From the NCBI GenBank assembly GCA_037135095.1, contig JBAXKZ010000001.1, positions 1-64,000 of the forward strand: a DNA stretch of 64,000 nt, read 5' to 3'. Position 1 is the stretch's first letter. The number at the start of each line of letters is the position of its first letter. Positions 23,890-32,137 of this stretch are shown here, piece after piece. The position numbers and the translations under genes are program-made. Source of the stretch: CAIMZW01 sp037135095 (lineage in GTDB: Bacteria > Actinomycetota > Actinomycetes > Nanopelagicales > Nanopelagicaceae). The notes under the pieces were generated by a model. The model searched no databases, had not been told where the DNA came from, and saw only the letters and a list, made by a program, of their open reading frames with translations.

Positions 23890-25040
23890 TTCTTAGAGTT
23901 AACTGCCGCTGCGATCTTGTCGATTGCCAAGGTAAGAATTTCCGCGCTGGTAGCAAAATTAAGGCGGGCAAACTGATTTGAGCTGGCTTGAAAACTTTGG
24001 CCGGAATTCAAGGCAACCTTCGCATTTTCAAGTATGAAGGCAGTTGGATCATCGCCAAGATTTAGGTTCGTGAAATCTAACCAAGCCAAATAACCAAAAT
24101 CTGGAATTCGATAGCCAACGTCGGGAAGTTTTTCTGTTAGCAACTTCGCTAATAAGTGGCGATTGCGATCCATGGTTTGAATTGCAGCATCTAACCATTC
24201 AGTGCATTCGTAAGCTTTGGCTGATGCAACCGCCCCAAATAGCGAGGCGCGCCAGTGGACTGATTCCGGCATTTGCAACGCTAATTGATTCCAGCGCTGG
24301 TGTTGCGTAATTATTGTTGCGCACTTGAGTCCCGCGAGATTCCAGGCCTTGCTAGCGGCGGTAACGCAGATGCCAACTTCCCTGGCGGTTTCGCTAACGG
24401 ATAAAAAGGGTACAAAATCAGGGGCGTTATATGCGAGCGGAGCATGTACCTCATCACTAAAGATCGCCACGCCATAACGTTTGGCCAGATCGGCTAATTG
24501 CGAAAGTTCGGCTTTGCTAAAGATGGTGCCAACCGGATTGTGTGGGCTACAAATGAAATGGAGCTTCACGCCGGCCGCATAAGCAGATTCAATAGCGGCG
24601 AAATCCATACTGTAGTTAAGGTTCTCGACTTTCAGCGGGACATCGACAGCGGTGCATTTTAGCTCTCGGATCCAGCCATAAAAATTGTGATAAACGGGGG
24701 AATTAATCAAGATGGTTTCTCCTGGGGAGACAATCGTTCGAGCCATCTCAACCATACCTACGCCAACATCAGTTGCTATAAATACCTGCGCTTGATCAAT
24801 CTCCCAACCCCAGCGCGCCTTTGTAAACTCTGCCAAGTTGATTGACAGTTCTGGAACCGGCCCTAAATAGCCGGTGTCGGAGCGTTCTAACATCTCGATT
24901 AAAGTCTTGCGAATCAGTTCGGCAATCTCGAAGTCCATTTCGGCAACTGGAAGCGGCAGAACTTCATCGCCATAGCCGCTCCACTTGGCGCTCCGGCGCT
25001 TTTGAAGTTCAGAAATCGATAAGCCGTCTACTTTTAACAT
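23886..25040 (-). CDS. patB: MalY/PatB-type cystathionine beta-lyase / C-S lyase
   Basis: 384 residues. Class I/II aminotransferase fold of the MalY/PatB subgroup: RRSAKWSGYGDEVLPLPVAEMDF at the N-terminus, FICSPHNPVGTIFSKAEL, AIFSDEVHAPL and the PLP-binding TAASKAWNLAGLKCA. It cleaves cystathionine to homocysteine, pyruvate and ammonia, or other S-conjugates. Together with metB downstream this gives transsulfuration from cysteine to homocysteine. GATAAT lies 6 bases upstream of the ATG, so a promoter is likely here even though TerC ends only 22 bases upstream. Confidence 0.84.
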   Translation of the reverse strand: MLKVDGLSISELQKRRSAKWSGYGDEVLPLPVAEMDFEIAELIRKTLIEMLERSDTGYLGPVPELSINLAEFTKARWGWEIDQAQVFIATDVGVGMVEMARTIVSPGETILINSPVYHNFYGWIRELKCTAVDVPLKVENLNYSMDFAAIESAYAAGVKLHFICSPHNPVGTIFSKAELSQLADLAKRYGVAIFSDEVHAPLAYNAPDFVPFLSVSETAREVGICVTAASKAWNLAGLKCATIITQHQRWNQLALQMPESVHWRASLFGAVASAKAYECTEWLDAAIQTMDRNRHLLAKLLTEKLPDVGYRIPDFGYLAWLDFTNLNLGDDPTAFILENAKVALNSGQSFQASSNQFARLNFATSAEILTLAIDKIAAAVNSKK

Positions 25041-25046
25041 GGCGCA

Positions 25047-25052
25047 ATTATC
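25047..25052 (-). promoter_or_regulatory. Leaderless-type -10 box (GATAAT)
   Basis: GATAAT lies 6 bases upstream of the ATG at 25040 of the PatB-like gene, in the 22-base gap after the TerC gene. Confidence 0.45.
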
Positions 25053-25062
25053 TCACTTAATA

Positions 25063-25968
25063 CTAGTTGGTTGTGGTTCCCGGACTTTGTCTGCTCTTCC
25101 AAAGACTAAGTATCGTCGTGGCACCAAGAACGACGATGATGAATCCTAAACTTACTTGCAACGAAATTACGGGGATCTTAATGCCGGCAACTTTATGCCA
25201 CCCTTGATGGTCAGCAGCTTCGAAGACCAATTTGAGTCCAATAAATCCCAGGATTGTTGCCAATCCTTCTGTAAGGTAAATCAATTTCTGCATCAATCCG
25301 CCAATTAAGAAGTACAACTGACGCAATCCCATAAGCGCAAAGATATTTGCAGTGACGATTACGTAGGGATTTTTTGTCAAGCCAAAAATCGCTGGAATTG
25401 AATCGAAAGCAAAAAGAACGTTCGTAGTAGCGATAGCAACCAACGCAACCACAAATGTAGAGGCGCCACGATTTCTGATAAATTGAAGCAGTCGACCTTC
25501 GTTCCACTCTTCTTCTTCACTTTCGCGCACCAACTGGATTGCGGTGTAGATCAAGAAAGCACCAAAGAGAAAGAAAACCGCCGACCAGCGATTAATCAGT
25601 GCAGATCCTCCAGCGATGAAAGCTCCGCGAAGAAATAATGATGAGACAATTCCGATAAGTAATACCAATTCTTCACGTTCTTTAGCAACTTTCAGTCTTG
25701 CAAGGATCAGAATGAAAACAAAGAGGTTGTCGAAAGAGAGTGAATACTCGGTTATCCAACCGGCGAAGAACTCGCTTCGAGCTTGATGAGTTGACCAAAT
25801 ACCTAAGGAATAACCAAAACCGATTGCCAAGGAGACATAAAAGAGCGTCCAAGCGGCGGCAGCCTTTAGTGAGGTTGGTCGGTTTCGGTTGATAAAAGCC
25901 ATCGCGAAATCGAACGAGAGAACTAGTGAAAGAGCCGCCAGCGTCCAAATCCAAGCAGTGTTACTCAA
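25063..25968 (-). CDS. TerC/Alx family membrane protein, probable metal exporter
   Basis: 301 residues, about nine helices. TerC signatures: EYSLSFDNLFVFILILARLKV near residue 75-95 and ATTNVLFAFDSIPAIFGLTKNPYVIVTANIFALMGLRQLYFLI around 180-225, each with a membrane Asp thought to bind cation. Characterised relatives (Alx, YkoY, MeeF/Y) export manganese or metallate metal-requiring exported enzymes. Start is TTG at 25968 with GGAG 7 bases upstream. It is divergent from a DUF4389 gene across an AT-rich 84-base region with a possible metal-regulator site. Confidence 0.88.
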   Translation of the reverse strand: MSNTAWIWTLAALSLVLSFDFAMAFINRNRPTSLKAAAAWTLFYVSLAIGFGYSLGIWSTHQARSEFFAGWITEYSLSFDNLFVFILILARLKVAKEREELVLLIGIVSSLFLRGAFIAGGSALINRWSAVFFLFGAFLIYTAIQLVRESEEEEWNEGRLLQFIRNRGASTFVVALVAIATTNVLFAFDSIPAIFGLTKNPYVIVTANIFALMGLRQLYFLIGGLMQKLIYLTEGLATILGFIGLKLVFEAADHQGWHKVAGIKIPVISLQVSLGFIIVVLGATTILSLWKSRQSPGTTTN

Positions 25969-25984
25969 GAATTCACTCCAGACC

Positions 25985-26005
25985 TAATAATCTTCATTAT
26001 CATTA
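25985..26005. promoter_or_regulatory. AT-rich partial palindrome, possible Fur/Zur-like operator
   Basis: This segment has TAAT/ATTA ends and an internal ATTATCATT that resembles half of a Fur-type box. It sits between the divergent TerC and DUF4389 genes. The match is partial and there is no regulator gene nearby. Confidence 0.25.
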
Positions 26006-26052
26006 GTGAAAATACCGTACCTTGAAGGTAACCCTAGCCAAAGGAGGCGCCC

Positions 26053-26646
26053 ATGGCCCAAATATCAACCACAATCGAGGTTCAAACCGGCCCACGCGAC
26101 CGATCCACAACCTTATTGCGTGGAATTTTGGTCTTTCCAGTTCTGATTTTTCTCGGCGCCTTCGCCAAAAATTTTAGCTCTGATAACAATTTCTCATACA
26201 GCGCCGGAATGGTTTTGGCCCCAGCATTTCTTGCACTCTTATTCCGCGGAAAATATCCCAGTTATGTTCTAACTTTTAATCATGCGGTGATGGAACTAAA
26301 TGCTCGCGTTGGGGCTTATCTCTTTCTATTGACGGATGACTATCCTTCAATAGAGGCTAATCCAAAGATTGCCGTTGAATTTCCAGATGTCCAAGGCGGC
26401 AAGGCGCTGAATCAATTTGCCCCACTGTTTAAATGGTTCTTGGCGATCCCGCTCTATATTGTAGGAGCGATCTATGCTATCTATGCGCTAATAGTCACCT
26501 TCGTCGCTTGGTTGACCACGATCGCATCGGGAGTTTATCCGGAGTGGGCCATCCATCCAGTTTTGGGGACAATTCAATATTGGAATCGTGTTTACGGATA
26601 TGCCTTTGTGCTCGTAACGGATGAGTACCCTTCATTCTCCCTATGA
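26053..26646 (+). CDS. DUF4389 membrane protein
   Basis: 197 residues. Helices at about 22-40, 52-66 and 128-160, with the DUF4389 features NARVGAYLFLLTDDYPSIE and the repeated YGYAFVLVTDEYPSF near the C-terminus; this internal repeat of a YxFLLTDxYP motif is typical. The function of the family is unknown. A perfect AAAGGAGG lies 7 bases before the ATG, the strongest Shine-Dalgarno in the window. The following DNA-glycosylase gene overlaps it by 4 bases. Confidence 0.85.
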   Translation: MAQISTTIEVQTGPRDRSTTLLRGILVFPVLIFLGAFAKNFSSDNNFSYSAGMVLAPAFLALLFRGKYPSYVLTFNHAVMELNARVGAYLFLLTDDYPSIEANPKIAVEFPDVQGGKALNQFAPLFKWFLAIPLYIVGAIYAIYALIVTFVAWLTTIASGVYPEWAIHPVLGTIQYWNRVYGYAFVLVTDEYPSFSL

Positions 26647-27269
26647 CCTTAATCGAACCTGCAGAAATGCAAAAGATTGTAAGGAAGATTGCAAAAACTG
26701 ATCCCGCCTTTAAAGCGGTGATCAAAGAGAGCGAGCTTTGCGATATTGGCAGTAGGCGTCCAGCTCATAGCCATTATGAAACTTTGGTTACCTCCATCTT
26801 GTCGCAGCAATTAGCGATAAAAGCGGCAGATACCATAACTGCCAGAGTAAAAGCATTGGTTAATGGACGTATAACCCCGGAGCGAATGACCGAACTCTCC
26901 CCCGACGTTCTTCGTAGCGCCGGCGTTTCGGGTGCTAAGACACGCGCAATCATGGAGCTCACGACTGCCACGCTAAATAAAGATCTACATTTTTCGAAAT
27001 TTCCTAAGATGAGCAACGCGGAGATTTCGGAAGAGTTGACGGCGCTTTGGGGCGTTGGTCGCTGGACTGTGGAAATGTTTCTTATGTTCCATTTAGGAAG
27101 ACTAGATCTTTGGCCGGTGGGAGATTTGGGAGTTCGGCGCGGATGGGAGAAATTGCACCAACTTCCAATCCAATTGAAGCCCGAGGAACTAGAAACCCTT
27201 GGGGAACAATTTGCTGGATACCAGAGCGTCGTAGCTTGGTACTGCTGGAAGGCTTTAGATAATAAATAG
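26643..27269 (+). CDS. HhH-GPD DNA glycosylase, AlkA-like 3-methyladenine glycosylase
   Basis: 208 residues. Helix-hairpin-helix glycosylase: LVTSILSQQLAIKAADTI, the hairpin LWGVGRWTVEMFLMF around 138-152 and the catalytic Asp in VGDLGVRRGWEK about 18 residues later. There are no Cys ligands for an iron-sulfur cluster at the C-terminus, which separates it from MutY/Nth and favours the alkylpurine glycosylase branch (AlkA/Mag). It excises alkylated bases. It overlaps the DUF4389 gene by 4 bases, so both are on one transcript. Confidence 0.87.
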   Translation: MTLIEPAEMQKIVRKIAKTDPAFKAVIKESELCDIGSRRPAHSHYETLVTSILSQQLAIKAADTITARVKALVNGRITPERMTELSPDVLRSAGVSGAKTRAIMELTTATLNKDLHFSKFPKMSNAEISEELTALWGVGRWTVEMFLMFHLGRLDLWPVGDLGVRRGWEKLHQLPIQLKPEELETLGEQFAGYQSVVAWYCWKALDNK

Positions 27270-27279
27270 AGCTGGTGAA

Positions 27280-27726
27280 CTAGGGCTTTTCTTCCAACAT
27301 CATCGATACCGAATTAATGCACCAACGCTGATCGGTAGGTACGTCATAACCTTCACCTTCGAAGACATGACCTAAGTGAGAACCACAAGAAGCACAGCGC
27401 ACTTCTGTTCTAACTCGCGGAAAAAGCGATCGGTCCTCAATCAATACGACCGCATCCTCATCAGTCGGTGCATAAAATGATGGCCAACCACAACCAGAGT
27501 GAAACTTGGTTTCACTTCGGAATAGTTCAGCGGCGCATGCCTTGCATTTGTAAACGCCAATTCTTTCGCTATCGGTGTACTCGCCGGTGAAGGGACGTTC
27601 GGTTGCGGCATTGCGAAGCACTTCATAAGAAAGCGGATCCAAAGTTGCCGCGAGGGCAATCTCATCGATTTGAACTGGATATGCGCTGCCATCTGGGCGC
27701 AGCGGTGAAATTCCTTCGTTACTCAT
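27280..27726 (-). CDS. msrB: Peptide-methionine (R)-S-oxide reductase
   Basis: 148 residues from ATG 27726, inside the end of msrA (8-base overlap); a GTG at 27735 is the alternative. SelR fold: TGEYTDSERIGVYKCKACAAELF, HSGCGWPSFY, VRCASCGSHLGHVFEG and the catalytic Cys in RWCINSVSM. The two CxxC pairs bind structural zinc. It reduces methionine-R-sulfoxide in proteins and works with MsrA, encoded just upstream, to repair oxidised methionine. Confidence 0.92.
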   Translation of the reverse strand: MSNEGISPLRPDGSAYPVQIDEIALAATLDPLSYEVLRNAATERPFTGEYTDSERIGVYKCKACAAELFRSETKFHSGCGWPSFYAPTDEDAVVLIEDRSLFPRVRTEVRCASCGSHLGHVFEGEGYDVPTDQRWCINSVSMMLEEKP

Positions 27727-28261
27727 GCGAGCCACTTAAACCCACTGCAATAGTTGGAAATGCCACGCCGGTAGAGGAATGACAGTCATAGCCGTTTGGA
27801 TTCTTGGCCAAATATTTTTGGTGGTATTCCTCAGCCAACCAATAAGTGTGACCTTCGCTCTCCTGAATTTCAGTACAAATCTTGCCGATGCCGTTCTTTA
27901 TGAGCTCGGCCTCGTATAAATCCTTGGTATTGATCGCCTCAATAAGTTGATGAGGCGTGGTAGCAAAGATCGCACTGCGATATTGGGTGCCCACATCGTT
28001 ACCCTGCTGGTTTAAAGAGGTTGGATCATGCATGGTCCAAAACTCTTCGAGCAATCTTTGGTAGGAGATCACCGAAGGATCAAATTCAACTTCGACAGTC
28101 TCCGCATGACCCGTTACACCAGTACAAACTTGTTCGTAAGAAGGAGTGGGTCTACTACCCCCTTGATATCCAACCGAGGTTGCGATTACGCCTGGTAACC
28201 CCCAGAACCTTCGCTCCGCACCCCAAAAACAACCGGTAGCAAAATATGCTTTCTCACTCAT
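27719..28261 (-). CDS. msrA: Peptide-methionine (S)-S-oxide reductase
   Basis: 180 residues. The catalytic Cys11 is in the family motif GCFWGAE, followed by GVIATSVGYQGGSRPTPSYEQVCTGVTGHAE and QYRSAIF, all invariant in MsrA. It reduces methionine-S-sulfoxide with thioredoxin. The msrB start lies inside its 3' end, giving translational coupling. No clear promoter was identified in the gap before the tRNA gene. Confidence 0.94.
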   Translation of the reverse strand: MSEKAYFATGCFWGAERRFWGLPGVIATSVGYQGGSRPTPSYEQVCTGVTGHAETVEVEFDPSVISYQRLLEEFWTMHDPTSLNQQGNDVGTQYRSAIFATTPHQLIEAINTKDLYEAELIKNGIGKICTEIQESEGHTYWLAEEYHQKYLAKNPNGYDCHSSTGVAFPTIAVGLSGSHE

Positions 28262-28333
28262 AAACGGAATTGTTACAGATATCCCCTGAATATGAAGTTC
28301 GAATCAAGAGTGCTGAATTACCTCACTACTTAT

Positions 28334-28339
28334 TAGAAT
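28334..28339 (+). promoter_or_regulatory. Candidate -10 box (TAGAAT) of the tRNA-Arg gene
   Basis: TAGAAT lies 14 bases before the mature tRNA 5' end, in an AT-rich stretch. No convincing -35 was seen. Confidence 0.35.
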
Positions 28340-28353
28340 TATTTATTACTTGA

Positions 28354-28425
28354 GCCCCCGTAGCTCAGGGGATAGAGCACCGCCCTCCGGAGGCGGGGGC
28401 GCAGGTTCGATTCCTGTCGGGGGCA
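28354..28425 (+). tRNA. tRNA-Arg (anticodon CCG)
   Basis: The 72-base cloverleaf has acceptor arms GCCCCCG/CGGGGGC with discriminator A, a D-arm, a five-pair anticodon stem CCGCC/GGCGG around the loop CTCCGGA (anticodon CCG), a 4-base variable loop and a T-arm with loop TTCGATT. CCA is not encoded. It reads the CGG arginine codon. Confidence 0.93.
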
Positions 28426-28607
28426 CTGTGACTTATCCCTCCTCATTGGAAGATATTTGCAGGAATCTCTCAGCAGATATCCTTGTTATAGCCAGTGATC
28501 CGCGAGACAATAGCCACTTAGGCGATCGAATTCGATGCTTATTAGGACAAATCACCTTAACCCAAGGGCTGATCCCAACGAACCACCTTTAGGAGCAGTG
28601 CAGACGC

Positions 28608-28877
28608 ATGGACTGGCGACACGAAGCAGCCTGTCGAGATGAAGATCCAGAACTCTTCTTCCCGATCGGCAACACTGGACCGGCTTTAGCCCAAATCGAA
28701 GAGGCGAAGAAGGTCTGTCAGCGCTGCCCAGTTAAGGAACCTTGCCTGGCATGGGCGCTAGAAAGCGGCCAAGATGCTGGGGTTTGGGGTGGGCTATCTG
28801 AAGATGAACGTCGCGCCCTCAAGCGTCGTGCCGCCCGAAATCGAGCTCGCATGATGGAGAGCCAGAACAGCTTCTAA
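28608..28877 (+). CDS. whiB1: WhiB1-type iron-sulfur transcription regulator
   Basis: 89 residues. Four Cys (9, 37, 40, 46) at the same positions as in Mycobacterium WhiB1 bind a [4Fe-4S] cluster that reacts with nitric oxide. The N-terminal MDWRHEAACRDEDPELFFP and the GVWGGLSEDERRALKRRAARNRAR turn and basic tail also match WhiB1 closely. WhiB1 binds the primary sigma factor and DNA and is essential in mycobacteria. It is next to pdtaS, as in Mycobacterium (Rv3219-Rv3220c), supporting orthology. An AGGAGC lies about 11 bases upstream of the ATG; the 180-base gap after the tRNA shows no other gene. Confidence 0.93.
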   Translation: MDWRHEAACRDEDPELFFPIGNTGPALAQIEEAKKVCQRCPVKEPCLAWALESGQDAGVWGGLSEDERRALKRRAARNRARMMESQNSF

Positions 28878-28883
28878 GGGCGC

Positions 28884-30359
28884 TTATCGGATTGCACTGA
28901 TCGGAAACTCAAGGGTCGCCCAAGTTTCATTATTTATTCGTTTCAGGGTAATCGTGCCTCTTAATTCATTCTCAGTGAGCGTTCGAACAATCTGCAGCCC
29001 CAGGTTTGAAGATTGCTCCCACTGAAAATCTGCGGGCAGACCCTCGCCATTATCAATAATTGCAATAGTGCAGCGGTCGCTGGTGCGAACAATTTCGGCG
29101 CGCAAGGTGTCGCCCGTTTCAGCTAGTCCATGCTCCAATGAATTGTGAATTAATTCAGTAATCACTAGCGCTAACGGAGTTGCAAGTTGCGCCGCAAATA
29201 CTCCGAAAGAACCGTGTTTAGCTAATGTGATGGGATGAGAGCTTAGCTCGATCGCATTGTGAACTATTCGATCGTAAACCTCATCAAACTGAACCGTCTC
29301 GGTTGAACTGGTCGAAAGAGTCTCGTGAACAATTGCAATAGATGCAACACGGCGGACTGCCTCGGCAAGTGCAGCGCTTGCAATTGGATCTTCGACTCTT
29401 CGCGATTGCAATCGAAGCAGAGCTGAGACGGTTTGCAAATTGTTTTTAACTCTATGATGAATTTCTCTGATGGTGGCGTCTTTGGTCACCAAAGCTTGAT
29501 CTCGGCGTCGCAGTTCGGTCACATTGTGAACTAAAACTATGGCACCAATTCGATCCCCACCTTGCATTAGTGGCATAACTAAGGTGTCAACAATGCCGCG
29601 ATCATTCTCAAAATCTGCTCGGCGAAGTTGCTCACCACTTACGATGACTCGCCATCGCTCTTCCATTGGCTTGGGCGAACTGCCCATAAGTGATTCCATC
29701 ACATCACCTAAAATATGATTTTCCAACTCGGCATCCCAGCCAGCTCTACTGAAGGCAGACCGGGCATTGGGGCTGGCGTAGCTAATATTTCCAACGCTAT
29801 CTAATCGAATCAGTCCATCACCAACTCTGGGGGCGGATTCCGCTCGGTAGATACTGTTTTGAATTGGGAAGGCACCTTCGGCAACCATTCGATAAATGTT
29901 ATGCGCAATCTCGCGATAATTTATTTCTAGTCGAGAAGCGGATCGCATTTGGACGGCATCGCGGTGGCGCGAGATGACCGCGATAATGCGCTCTTCAAAG
30001 AGGACTGGAATGGTCTCCTCTTTAATTAAGAGATCACCAACGAGTTCAGGTTGTGAATCTCGAACTATCTCTCCCTGAGAAAGTGCCTGATCAATTCTGG
30101 CGTTCTCACCCCAAGATAGTTCGGAGCCGATTACATCGTGGGTAAATACCGTTGCCGCAGTGGTAGGTCGAATGTGGGCAATTGCCAGATGCCCTTCCGG
30201 CCAGGTTTTGTAATCCTTGCGTTTGGGAACCCAAAGGATTAGGTCAGCAAAGGAGAGATCTGCCAACAATTGCCATTCGGCAATTAGCTCTGAAAGTCGA
30301 TCGCGATCAGCCCCGGTCAGCGCAGTTTGAGCAGCAACTAGCTCGTCGATCGATGCCAT
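28884..30359 (-). CDS. pdtaS: PdtaS-type sensor histidine kinase
   Basis: 491 residues, soluble. A GAF domain occupies about 20-160, a PAS domain about 175-290, then a HisKA_2 dimerisation region with the phosphoacceptor His301/302 in IREIHHRVKNNLQT, and a HATPase domain (TELIHNSLEHGL, IIDNGEGLP, NLGLQIVRTL). PdtaS signals through PdtaR, an RNA-binding ANTAR response regulator, and has been linked to nitric oxide, copper and cyclic-di-GMP sensing. pdtaR is not in the window. Gene order with whiB1 matches Rv3219-Rv3220c. A GAGAGG site precedes the ATG. Confidence 0.92.
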   Translation of the reverse strand: MASIDELVAAQTALTGADRDRLSELIAEWQLLADLSFADLILWVPKRKDYKTWPEGHLAIAHIRPTTAATVFTHDVIGSELSWGENARIDQALSQGEIVRDSQPELVGDLLIKEETIPVLFEERIIAVISRHRDAVQMRSASRLEINYREIAHNIYRMVAEGAFPIQNSIYRAESAPRVGDGLIRLDSVGNISYASPNARSAFSRAGWDAELENHILGDVMESLMGSSPKPMEERWRVIVSGEQLRRADFENDRGIVDTLVMPLMQGGDRIGAIVLVHNVTELRRRDQALVTKDATIREIHHRVKNNLQTVSALLRLQSRRVEDPIASAALAEAVRRVASIAIVHETLSTSSTETVQFDEVYDRIVHNAIELSSHPITLAKHGSFGVFAAQLATPLALVITELIHNSLEHGLAETGDTLRAEIVRTSDRCTIAIIDNGEGLPADFQWEQSSNLGLQIVRTLTENELRGTITLKRINNETWATLEFPISAIR

Positions 30360-30368
30360 TCTCGCCTC

Positions 30369-31421
30369 TCAGGTAACTAATTCAGCAATCTTACCCATCT
30401 GCTTAGACAACCGAGAAGTTCCAGTGTTGATCTCAAAGCGTTTGGATCGATGCTTCTGAGCAATCGGAGCCAGGTGATGGATCTCTTTCGGAAGGACAAA
30501 TCGCTCCTCTCCTGCCGTGAGACTGAGGAATCGCGCCTCGATTGCTCGGTCTTCACGAGTGCTGGTTTGTTGGTTTAGGACGTAAACGATTGGAATCTTT
30601 CGCAAGAGAATCGGAAAATCCGCAATAAAACGTTCCAGCCGAACCAAGCCAATTCCAGAAGATTTCGTAACATAAATCAGTGAAGTACTTAGCTCGAGAA
30701 TGTGGTGCATTAATGTTGCATGCCACCTTCGATCATTAAGTACCTCTTCGAGCGGCAGAAGCGCGCCTAAATCAATCACCGCCACAGATTTGGCCGAACT
30801 TTCCTGGATAGGCAATGTAGTTGGTTTGGTTTGTGAGTCTAAGGTAACGAGTTGACATCGACTCCCTAAATTCTGTGCGGCTCCTGATACATACGCCAAA
30901 GAGGGGGAACGAAAATCTGCATCTATTAACTGCACGCCACGCTGCCACGAAAGGTAGTTGGCCAAGTTGTAGGCGAGGTGGGTTCGACCTGGAGCGCCTG
31001 TAGTTCCAGTTACGGTAATAACTTTGCGTTCTGCTTTCTCTAGAACAATTTCGGCCGGTGCTCGATCGATCGATCGATTAATAGCAGGTGTCTGGAGAAG
31101 CGGCAACCGTAGTTGACTTCTGATGTAGGTCATAACTTTGTGAGAATTAATTTCAACTTCGTCCAAACAGATGAGAGTAACAGTGGACTTCATAAGTACT
31201 TCAAAGCCATTGGAATCGCTGCCAGGTAGATCGCTTTTGTAAATAACAACGGTTCGCAAAGAATCGCTCCGAGTCACCAGAGCCTGAGTTAGCGAATCGA
31301 AATCTATCGCGCGATAAATAATATTCCAGCCTTGCGAAAAAAGTAACTGTGATACGAAATCCTCGCACTCAGCATCGGAAATTGCAGTTATAACTTCAAG
31401 TTGCGGAATCTCAGATCGCAT
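30369..31421 (-). CDS. CpaE/TadZ-like ATPase-fold protein with degenerate Walker A
   Basis: 350 residues from ATG 31421; a longer frame to 31514 only overlaps the upstream gene. An N-terminal receiver-like region (about 1-115) is followed by a MinD/ParA-type domain at about 130-340 (VITVTGTTGAPGRTHLAYNLANYL, QLIDADFRSPSLA, VAVIDLGALLP). CpaE/TadZ localises Tad pilus assembly. The P-loop at about 139-147 has neither the signature Lys nor the catalytic Lys of KGGxGKT, so nucleotide binding or hydrolysis is probably altered. It is coupled to the CpaB-like gene by an 11-base overlap. Confidence 0.75.
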   Translation of the reverse strand: MRSEIPQLEVITAISDAECEDFVSQLLFSQGWNIIYRAIDFDSLTQALVTRSDSLRTVVIYKSDLPGSDSNGFEVLMKSTVTLICLDEVEINSHKVMTYIRSQLRLPLLQTPAINRSIDRAPAEIVLEKAERKVITVTGTTGAPGRTHLAYNLANYLSWQRGVQLIDADFRSPSLAYVSGAAQNLGSRCQLVTLDSQTKPTTLPIQESSAKSVAVIDLGALLPLEEVLNDRRWHATLMHHILELSTSLIYVTKSSGIGLVRLERFIADFPILLRKIPIVYVLNQQTSTREDRAIEARFLSLTAGEERFVLPKEIHHLAPIAQKHRSKRFEINTGTSRLSKQMGKIAELVT

Positions 31422-32013
31422 CACGAACCACCACAACTCTTGAATACGCAATTGCTCTAACCACAGACAGCACTGAACTTTTGGAAATTGAAAGCACAAT
31501 TCCGATATCGCCACCCAGATCCTTTGATTTCTGATCGATTGCTTCGACGGTGAGTCCTAGGGCCGCTATCACTGGATCTGTTGTAGATTGCGTTGCACTT
31601 GTCGCCACAGAATATAGATCAACTCGCTGCCCTACTTGAAGGTCAGTGGGCAAATCGCTTCTAGCTACTCGCACTGGGAGACTCTGCATATGGCTTACCC
31701 CTATCTGCTTAGTTAGTGCAGTAACTGGAATCAATTCACCGACCCCGACTTGAGATTGAACTTTTAAATTGAATATGTCTGCCGAACTTGCCAGGTAGTG
31801 GCTGGCATTTTCTGGAAGCAAGACTCGCGAAAGTTTCACATCGCTGCTGGTTATAGATTGTCCTACAAGCAATGGATGAGTGGCGGACCACACCTGGATG
31901 CTTCGATGTGCCTCTTGTGAAATAGCGAAAGCAGCGATGAATGAGATTGCGATAAGCACAATTGCCAACGCAGCACGAGGATTTCTTGGAAGTTGTCTAG
32001 GAAAATTAAGCAT
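31411..32013 (-). CDS. SAF-domain protein, CpaB/RcpC-like
   Basis: 200 residues. A transmembrane helix at about 15-32 is followed by a SAF domain (about 38-100: ATHPLLVGQSITSSDVKLSRVLLPEN, then QSQVGVGELIPVTAL) and a C-terminal region beginning LPVRVARSDLPTDLQVGQRVDLYS, the arrangement of Flp-pilus CpaB/RcpC proteins. These sit in the envelope and help secretin assembly; Gram-positive versions have an unclear role. With the CpaE-like gene it forms a two-gene unit; no secretion ATPase, Flp pilin or TadC is nearby, so the rest of the machinery would be elsewhere. Confidence 0.78.
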   Translation of the reverse strand: MLNFPRQLPRNPRAALAIVLIAISFIAAFAISQEAHRSIQVWSATHPLLVGQSITSSDVKLSRVLLPENASHYLASSADIFNLKVQSQVGVGELIPVTALTKQIGVSHMQSLPVRVARSDLPTDLQVGQRVDLYSVATSATQSTTDPVIAALGLTVEAIDQKSKDLGGDIGIVLSISKSSVLSVVRAIAYSRVVVVRDAI

Positions 32014-32137
32014 GGCTTATAAGTACTAGCGATTACTAATGCCAAGGAACGATTGATCCACATCATCACCCTGGGTGGAATTCGATTTCATCCGAAAGGA
32101 TGAGGTCGGCGCCAGTTTCCAGCGACAGATTTACCTC

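Noticed and set aside
25969..26052. yybP-ykoY manganese riboswitch upstream of TerC
   Set aside because: The divergent gap is only 84 bases and shows no matching paired core; the start has a normal Shine-Dalgarno.
28350..28592. 80-codon ORF across the tRNA gene
   Set aside because: It translates the tRNA itself and non-coding DNA downstream.
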